Positions 40,856-45,565 of a DNA stretch of 45,565 bases are shown here, piece after piece; the first letter of the stretch is position 1, and the number at the start of each line of letters is the position of its first letter. Source of the DNA: an uncultured Prevotellaceae bacterium (GTDB lineage: Bacteria; Bacteroidota; Bacteroidia; Bacteroidales; Bacteroidaceae); the NCBI GenBank assembly GCA_902786665.1, contig CADADN010000081.1:1-45565 (forward strand), given 5' to 3'. The position numbers and the translations under genes are program-made. Below the pieces are notes generated by a model. It worked only from the letters and a program-made list of their open reading frames with translations. It made no database searches and had not been told where the DNA came from.

Positions 40856-43048
40856 ATGAGAAAAGCCCTGCTGGCCATCATCCTCACTTTGTCGTTGGCA
40901 CTCCACGCCGGCGACTACACCCCTCGCGACCTGGTGTGGAACACACAGAGTCAGAACTCCAGCGAGTCGATGCCTTGCGGTGGTTACGACATCGGGATGA
41001 ACATCTGGGTGGAAGACGGTGACATCCTGATGTATGTTTCCCAAAGCGGTTGGTTTGATGAGAACAACACCCTTTTGAAAGCCGGACGGTGGCGTCTTCA
41101 TCTTGACAACAACCCACTGGGAAGTGATGACTTCCAACAGACACTCCACCTTGACCTAGGCCATGTCACCATCAGTGGCGGCGGAGCAGAGGTGACGATA
41201 TGGGCAGACGTCTTCCATCCCATTATCTTTTTCGATATCCACACCCGGCAAAAAACACAAGCTACACTCAGTTATGAGAGTTGGCGCTATAAAGACCGTC
41301 CTGTAACCAAAGCCGAGTGCCAGCAATGCTCCTACAAATGGCTGATTCCCAAAGACTGCATCACACATGCAGACCAAATCGAAGCCGATGACCAGTCGCT
41401 GACAGTCACACACCGCAACGCATCCTCCACCATTTTTGACTATGCCGTGTCTTACGAGCGGCTTGACGCTCTCAAAGACAGCCTTTACGACCCTCTCGGC
41501 GGCAGGACGATGTCCATGACGATGAAAGCCAATGGTTTTCATTTCAATGGCACAAGTGATGGGCAATACGCCTCCACTGACTATAGGGCATGGAATTTCC
41601 GCCACGACCGTTTGCGCCATGCCGTCGTTGAAATCACGCTCGACAACGGCGAAGGATTGCCAAACAGTTCACCGCGTTACATCAACGAGTCAAAAAGACG
41701 GTCAGCCCGCTGGTGGCACGCCTTTTGGCAACGCAGTTGGATAACGACCGATGGCAACGACGCCGATGCCGCCCGGATGGTGCGCAACTATGAGTTGATG
41801 CGTTATCTCTTGGGTTGCAATGCCCATGGGCAATGGCCGACAAAGTTCAATGGCGGCCTCTTCACCTTCGACCCGGAGTATGTGGACCCCCCAAAGGAGG
41901 ATGGCTCGCCCTCCAACCCCTTCACCCCCGATTACCGCAAATGGGGCGGTGGGACGATGACGGCGCAAAACCAACGCCTGGTGTATTGGCCAATGGTGAA
42001 GAGCGGCGACTACGACCTGTTGAAAGTGCAGTTGGACACTTACCTGCGCTTGCTGCCCACCGCCGTGGCACGCACCCGCCATTACTGGGGCCACGGTGGC
42101 GCATCGTTCACCGAACAGATGGAGAATTTCGGCCTGCCCAACCCCGCTGAATACGGCAAGCAACGGGAAGGCGGCGACCCTGGCGTGGAGAACAACGCCT
42201 GGTTGGAATATGAATGGGACACGGCATTGGAGTTTGGGATGATGGCTCTACAAGCTGCCTCTTGTTCCGGCGACAGCACTTTCGTCACACGATACGCCCC
42301 GCTGGTCGATGAGTGTCTCCGCTTTTTCGACGAGCACTACCAATATCAGGCCCGTCGCCTTGGCGCAAAAGCCCTCGATGAAAACGGACACTTTGTCATC
42401 TACCCAGGTTCGGGTTGCGAGACCTACAAGATGGCGTACAATCCCTCCAGCACCGTCGCCGCCCTACGAGCCGTGACGGAATGGCGGAAAGAGGGACCGC
42501 TGCCCATGGAGCGCATCCCCGACATCCCCTTGCGAGTCATCGACGGTGACTCCTGCATCGCTCCCGCCCAAGCCTGGGCACGCATACAAAACACCGAGAC
42601 TCCCCAACTCTACCCCGTCTTCCCCTGGCGCATCTACGGCATGGGGCGTGAAGGGTTGGAAACCGCCCGCAACACCTATTGGAAAGACCCGCACGCCGTG
42701 GCCATGCGCGACACGAAGGGGTGGAAGCAAGACAACATCTGGGCGGCCTGCCTCGGTCTTGTCGACGAGGCACGGCGGTTGAACAGCGGGAAGTTGGCCG
42801 ACGGTCCCTACCGCTATCCCGCCTTCTGGGATGCCGGCTTCGACTGGGCACCCGACCTCAACCGCGGCGGGGCGGCGATGACCGGCCTGCAGGAGATGCT
42901 CCTTCAAGAGGCTCCCGACGGCACCCTCCTCCCCTTCCCCGCCTGGCCGAAGGAGTGGAACGTACGTTTCCGACTCCATGCCACCGGACATCGCGTGGTG
43001 GAGGGTGAGATGAAGAACGGCAACGCTACATGGACAGTCCTCCCGTAA
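40856..43048 (+). CDS. Secreted DUF5703 protein (six-hairpin glycosidase-like)
   Basis: 730 aa. Signal peptide (MRKALLAIILTLSLALHA), then the DUF5703 signature DLVWNTQSQNSSESMPCGGYDIGMNIWVEDGD and a long helical domain with WWHAFWQRSW, GQWPTKFNGGLFTFD, HYWGHGGASFTEQMENFGLP, WLEYEWDTALEFG and GCETYKMAYNPSSTVAAL. The overall layout, an N-terminal beta-domain plus an (alpha/alpha)6 barrel, resembles GH95-type fucosidases, but no activity can be assigned; the E and D residues in TEQMENF and EYEWDTALEF are candidate catalytic or binding sites. It lies between an SGNH esterase and a GH43 enzyme and likely acts on the same side-chain-bearing polysaccharide. Confidence 0.88.
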   Translation: MRKALLAIILTLSLALHAGDYTPRDLVWNTQSQNSSESMPCGGYDIGMNIWVEDGDILMYVSQSGWFDENNTLLKAGRWRLHLDNNPLGSDDFQQTLHLDLGHVTISGGGAEVTIWADVFHPIIFFDIHTRQKTQATLSYESWRYKDRPVTKAECQQCSYKWLIPKDCITHADQIEADDQSLTVTHRNASSTIFDYAVSYERLDALKDSLYDPLGGRTMSMTMKANGFHFNGTSDGQYASTDYRAWNFRHDRLRHAVVEITLDNGEGLPNSSPRYINESKRRSARWWHAFWQRSWITTDGNDADAARMVRNYELMRYLLGCNAHGQWPTKFNGGLFTFDPEYVDPPKEDGSPSNPFTPDYRKWGGGTMTAQNQRLVYWPMVKSGDYDLLKVQLDTYLRLLPTAVARTRHYWGHGGASFTEQMENFGLPNPAEYGKQREGGDPGVENNAWLEYEWDTALEFGMMALQAASCSGDSTFVTRYAPLVDECLRFFDEHYQYQARRLGAKALDENGHFVIYPGSGCETYKMAYNPSSTVAALRAVTEWRKEGPLPMERIPDIPLRVIDGDSCIAPAQAWARIQNTETPQLYPVFPWRIYGMGREGLETARNTYWKDPHAVAMRDTKGWKQDNIWAACLGLVDEARRLNSGKLADGPYRYPAFWDAGFDWAPDLNRGGAAMTGLQEMLLQEAPDGTLLPFPAWPKEWNVRFRLHATGHRVVEGEMKNGNATWTVLP

Positions 43049-43073
43049 ACATGACAAAATCACCTTAACGAAT

Positions 43074-45191
43074 ATGAAAAGAATAGCAATCCTCACCATG
43101 GCACTGGCCTTCGCCGGCCTCTGCCTCCAAGCACAACCTACGTCGTGGACCGCCGACAACGGCAACGGCACCTTCACCAACCCTCTGTTCTACGACGAGT
43201 TCAGCGACCCCGACGTCCTCCGCGTGGGCGACGACTACTATCTCGCCGGCACCACCATGCACAGCGTGCCGGGACTCGTCATCCTCCACTCCAAGGACTT
43301 GGTGAACTGGGAGAACATCTCCTATTGTTTCGACCGCTTCGACTTCGACGAAGACCATTTCTCATTGAAGAACCACGAGGAAATCTACGGCCAAGGCGTG
43401 TGGGCACCTTGCATCCGCCATGCCAACGGCCTGTTCTACGTCTACACCAACATCAACGGGAAGGGTTTGCAGTGCTACACCTCCAAGGATATCCGCGGTC
43501 CGTGGGAGCACCATAACATGAAGGGAAACATCTACGACCTCAGCGTGCTCTTCGACGACGATGGCAAGATTTACGCCATCCACGGCTACGGCGAGGTGAA
43601 GTGCACCGAATTGGAGCCCGACATGAGCGGTCCGAAGGAAGGCACCACCCGCACCATCATCCCCGAGGGCAATGGTGTGGGCGAAGGTCACCATATGTAT
43701 AAAATCGACGGGATGTACTACCTCATCTCCACCGACTACAGCCCAAACGGGCGCACCTTGTGCTCTCGTTCGAAAAACATCTGGGGACCCTATGAGACCC
43801 GCATCATCACAGCCGACGAGACCTATGGCTACCACGCTGCCTCGCTGACCCAGGTGCCCCGTGGCGAGAAATACCGCATCGGCCACGATGGCACAAAGTT
43901 CGGCCTCGGCCCGTTGGACAAGGACGCCACCGCTTGCAGCAACGCCCACCAAGGAGGCATCGTGCAAGCCAAGGACGGCACGTGGTGGGCACTCCTCATG
44001 CAGGACTTCCACTCCATAGGCCGCACCGTGTGCCTCATGCCGATGACATGGGTCGATGGTTGGCCGATGGTGGGACTGAAAGGCAACCTGGGCCGCGCTC
44101 CACGCACCTGGTTCAAGCCCGACACGAAATTGGGTTGCTACGCCATCGGAGAGGAAGCACAACCCATGAGCGCACCTTATGAGCGCAATGAGAACTTCGA
44201 CGGTAAGTCGCTCGGTCGCGTATGGCAGTGGAACCACAACCCCGACGACAAGATGTGGGGGCTGAAAGGAGGAAAACTGAGGTTGAACACCCTGCCTGCC
44301 GAACAACTGATGTGGGCTCGCAACACGCTCACACAACGCGTCATAGGTCCCAAGTCCGTCGCCACCGTGGAACTATATGTGAAAGGGATGAAGGATGGTG
44401 ATGTCTGCGGCTTGGGCAACATCAACGTGCCGTGTTCGTGGATTGGCATCGTGAAGGACGGCAACAGGCTCATTCTCCGTTGCTTCGAGCAACTCACCAA
44501 CGACACCGTGGACGTACCGGTGACGCTGCCGCAAAACAAAATCTGGCTGCGCTGCATCGGCGAATACGATGACGACCGGGCACAATATGCCTACAGCACC
44601 GACGGCAAGACCTTCCAGACCCTCGGTCGCATAATGCCTCTCTCCTACCAACTCATCACCTTCCAAGGGTCGCGCCACGCCCTCTTCGCCTTCAACGTGA
44701 AGGGCAAAAACGGCGGCTATGCGGAGTTCGACAACTTCACTATGGATGAACCCTGCGCCGACCGCAGCGGCAACATCCCCTACGGCAAGACTTTCCGCAT
44801 CATCAACAAGGCGACGGGACGTCCCGCCATCGCCCTCAGGCACGGCCTGCTCCACGACACCCATGCCGGCGACAAGAGTGAGCAAACAAAGTTCACTGTC
44901 ATCGAACGAGGTGCCGGCATCGTATCCCTGAAATGTGCCGACGGCCGCTACATCAAGGTCTATGGAGAAGGACTTCCCGGCGACGTGCGCTTCACCACCG
45001 ACATCAAGGAAGCCGAGACCTTCGTCTGGCAGGACTACCTGGACCACGACTTCATGCTCTTCTCCCTGCGCACACACCGCTACATCGGCAAGAGTCCCAC
45101 CACCGGTAGTTCCTACTCGATGGACTTCACCGGCCCAGATCCCGCACGCAGGAACGGAGCCGTGCTACAATGGGAGATTGTTGAAGATTGA
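43074..45191 (+). CDS. Secreted GH43 glycosidase with C-terminal beta-trefoil-like module
   Basis: 705 aa, 25 bp after DUF5703. Signal peptide to about LCLQA, then a five-bladed propeller typical of GH43: catalytic base D45 in FSDPDVLRVGDDYYLAGTTM, the pKa-modulating aspartate in YDLSVLFDDDGKIY, and the acid in GVGEGHHMYKIDGMYYLI. A second beta-sandwich (about 370-560, GKSLGRVWQWNHNPDD) is the usual GH43 accessory domain. The last 130 residues (FRIINKATGRPAIALRHG onward) look like a beta-trefoil, probably carbohydrate-binding. Expected activity is beta-xylosidase or alpha-arabinofuranosidase. It ends in GAA GAT TGA, the first unit of a 7-bp array. Confidence 0.92.
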   Translation: MKRIAILTMALAFAGLCLQAQPTSWTADNGNGTFTNPLFYDEFSDPDVLRVGDDYYLAGTTMHSVPGLVILHSKDLVNWENISYCFDRFDFDEDHFSLKNHEEIYGQGVWAPCIRHANGLFYVYTNINGKGLQCYTSKDIRGPWEHHNMKGNIYDLSVLFDDDGKIYAIHGYGEVKCTELEPDMSGPKEGTTRTIIPEGNGVGEGHHMYKIDGMYYLISTDYSPNGRTLCSRSKNIWGPYETRIITADETYGYHAASLTQVPRGEKYRIGHDGTKFGLGPLDKDATACSNAHQGGIVQAKDGTWWALLMQDFHSIGRTVCLMPMTWVDGWPMVGLKGNLGRAPRTWFKPDTKLGCYAIGEEAQPMSAPYERNENFDGKSLGRVWQWNHNPDDKMWGLKGGKLRLNTLPAEQLMWARNTLTQRVIGPKSVATVELYVKGMKDGDVCGLGNINVPCSWIGIVKDGNRLILRCFEQLTNDTVDVPVTLPQNKIWLRCIGEYDDDRAQYAYSTDGKTFQTLGRIMPLSYQLITFQGSRHALFAFNVKGKNGGYAEFDNFTMDEPCADRSGNIPYGKTFRIINKATGRPAIALRHGLLHDTHAGDKSEQTKFTVIERGAGIVSLKCADGRYIKVYGEGLPGDVRFTTDIKEAETFVWQDYLDHDFMLFSLRTHRYIGKSPTTGSSYSMDFTGPDPARRNGAVLQWEIVED

Positions 45192-45210
45192 AGATTGAAG
45201 ATTGAAGATT
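45183..45210 (+). repeat. 7-bp tandem array (GAAGATT), 4 perfect units, containing the GH43 stop codon
   Basis: Four identical GAAGATT units start with the last codons of the GH43 gene, in the same phase as the array at the end of rtcB. Confidence 0.9.
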
Positions 45211-45215
45211 GAGCT

Positions 45216-45514
45216 TTCTTGGCGCCAAGAATGTTCATCGGGATTTGCAATCCCGATGTAAATAATATCAGGATTTGTAATCCGCTAAAATCGTCATTGT
45301 CAGTTCGTTTTTTACTTGTAAACTCTTGTGTGCCACGATTTAATCGGATTACAAATATTCAATGCTGCCGGAAATAGAAATAAGAAGGTCTACGGAGTTG
45401 AGGAGCAAGGGAGTTCTCATGCGTCTGTGACGCATCCTCCTTTACTCCAAAACTCCGTAGACCCAATTATTAAAATGATTATCCGCATCTTTCCGATAAC
45501 GCCCCGAAGGGGCA
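45216..45514. repeat. Cluster of hairpin-forming repeats downstream of the GH43 operon
   Basis: The 374-bp end of the window has no supported gene but several inverted repeats: a perfect 16-bp palindrome TTCTTGGCGCCAAGAA (45216-45231), an 8-bp hairpin CATCGGGA/TCCCGATG (45236-45258), a nested hairpin 45387-45463 (outer 13-bp arms GGTCTACGGAGTT/AACTCCGTAGACC, inner ATGCGTC/GACGCAT), and CCCCGAAGGGG (45503-45513). The last motif also occurs at 15473. One of the first two may end the operon transcript. Confidence 0.7.
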
Positions 45515-45565
45515 ATAAGCCTCCAGCCCAGGGCAACGCCCTGGGAAATTGGGAAGGAGGCAATC

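Overview
The window looks like a chromosome segment of a Prevotella-like member of the Bacteroidales. The evidence is the set of secreted plant-polysaccharide enzymes (two GH5, GH28, GH43, a CE1-type esterase, an SGNH esterase, a DUF5703 protein), the recurrent TAnnTTTG promoter element typical of Bacteroidetes, the lack of clear Shine-Dalgarno sites, short Prevotella-style C-terminal tails on the GH5 enzymes, and families common in this phylum (DUF4956/VTC, WG repeats, AAA-ATPase-like/PD-(D/E)XK proteins). I saw no rRNA, tRNA, CRISPR array, transposase or reverse transcriptase.

Layout. 1-3.7 kb: the 3' end of a PD-(D/E)XK protein, then a minus-strand GH28-GH5 pair. 3.8-9.1 kb: an AAA-like/PD-(D/E)XK protein, a methyltransferase, an RNA-ligase-like nucleotidyltransferase abutting an HD-Pnk-like end-healing protein, and an AlkD-like repair protein. 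9.2-15.1 kb: a lipoprotein, an NhaD antiporter, a second GH5 and RtcB. 15.1-15.8 kb: a repeat-rich intergenic region. 15.8-32.6 kb: a probable conflict or signalling locus (below). 32.8-39.2 kb: a DUF3307 membrane protein, a nucleoside deoxyribosyltransferase-like protein, a short inserted element, a DUF2490/DUF4956/VTC cluster, aspartate-semialdehyde dehydrogenase and an esterase. 39.4-45.2 kb: a three-gene hemicellulose-type operon (SGNH esterase, DUF5703, GH43).

The most unusual region is 15.8-32.6 kb. A membrane-bound non-RD Ser/Thr kinase is divergent from a tightly coupled operon: a SIR2-like/TIR protein, an nSTAND1-type NTPase with a transmembrane segment and a large extracytoplasmic part ending in a PDZ-like domain, and two secreted proteins carrying the same extracytoplasmic module. 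A strong terminator ends this operon. Facing it are two paralogous secreted WG-repeat proteins and a second kinase fused across a membrane segment to a formylglycine-generating-enzyme (C-type-lectin-like) domain. My inference is a transmembrane surveillance system in which outside sensing controls a cytoplasmic TIR NADase-like effector; the sequence alone does not prove this.

Two kinds of non-coding structure stand out. Short-period (7 or 9 bp) tandem arrays repeatedly begin at, or contain, the stop codon of a gene. A 317-bp element with imperfect terminal inverted repeats and a 9-bp target duplication interrupts one copy of a ~100-bp repeat whose uninterrupted copy lies 27 kb away in the same window.
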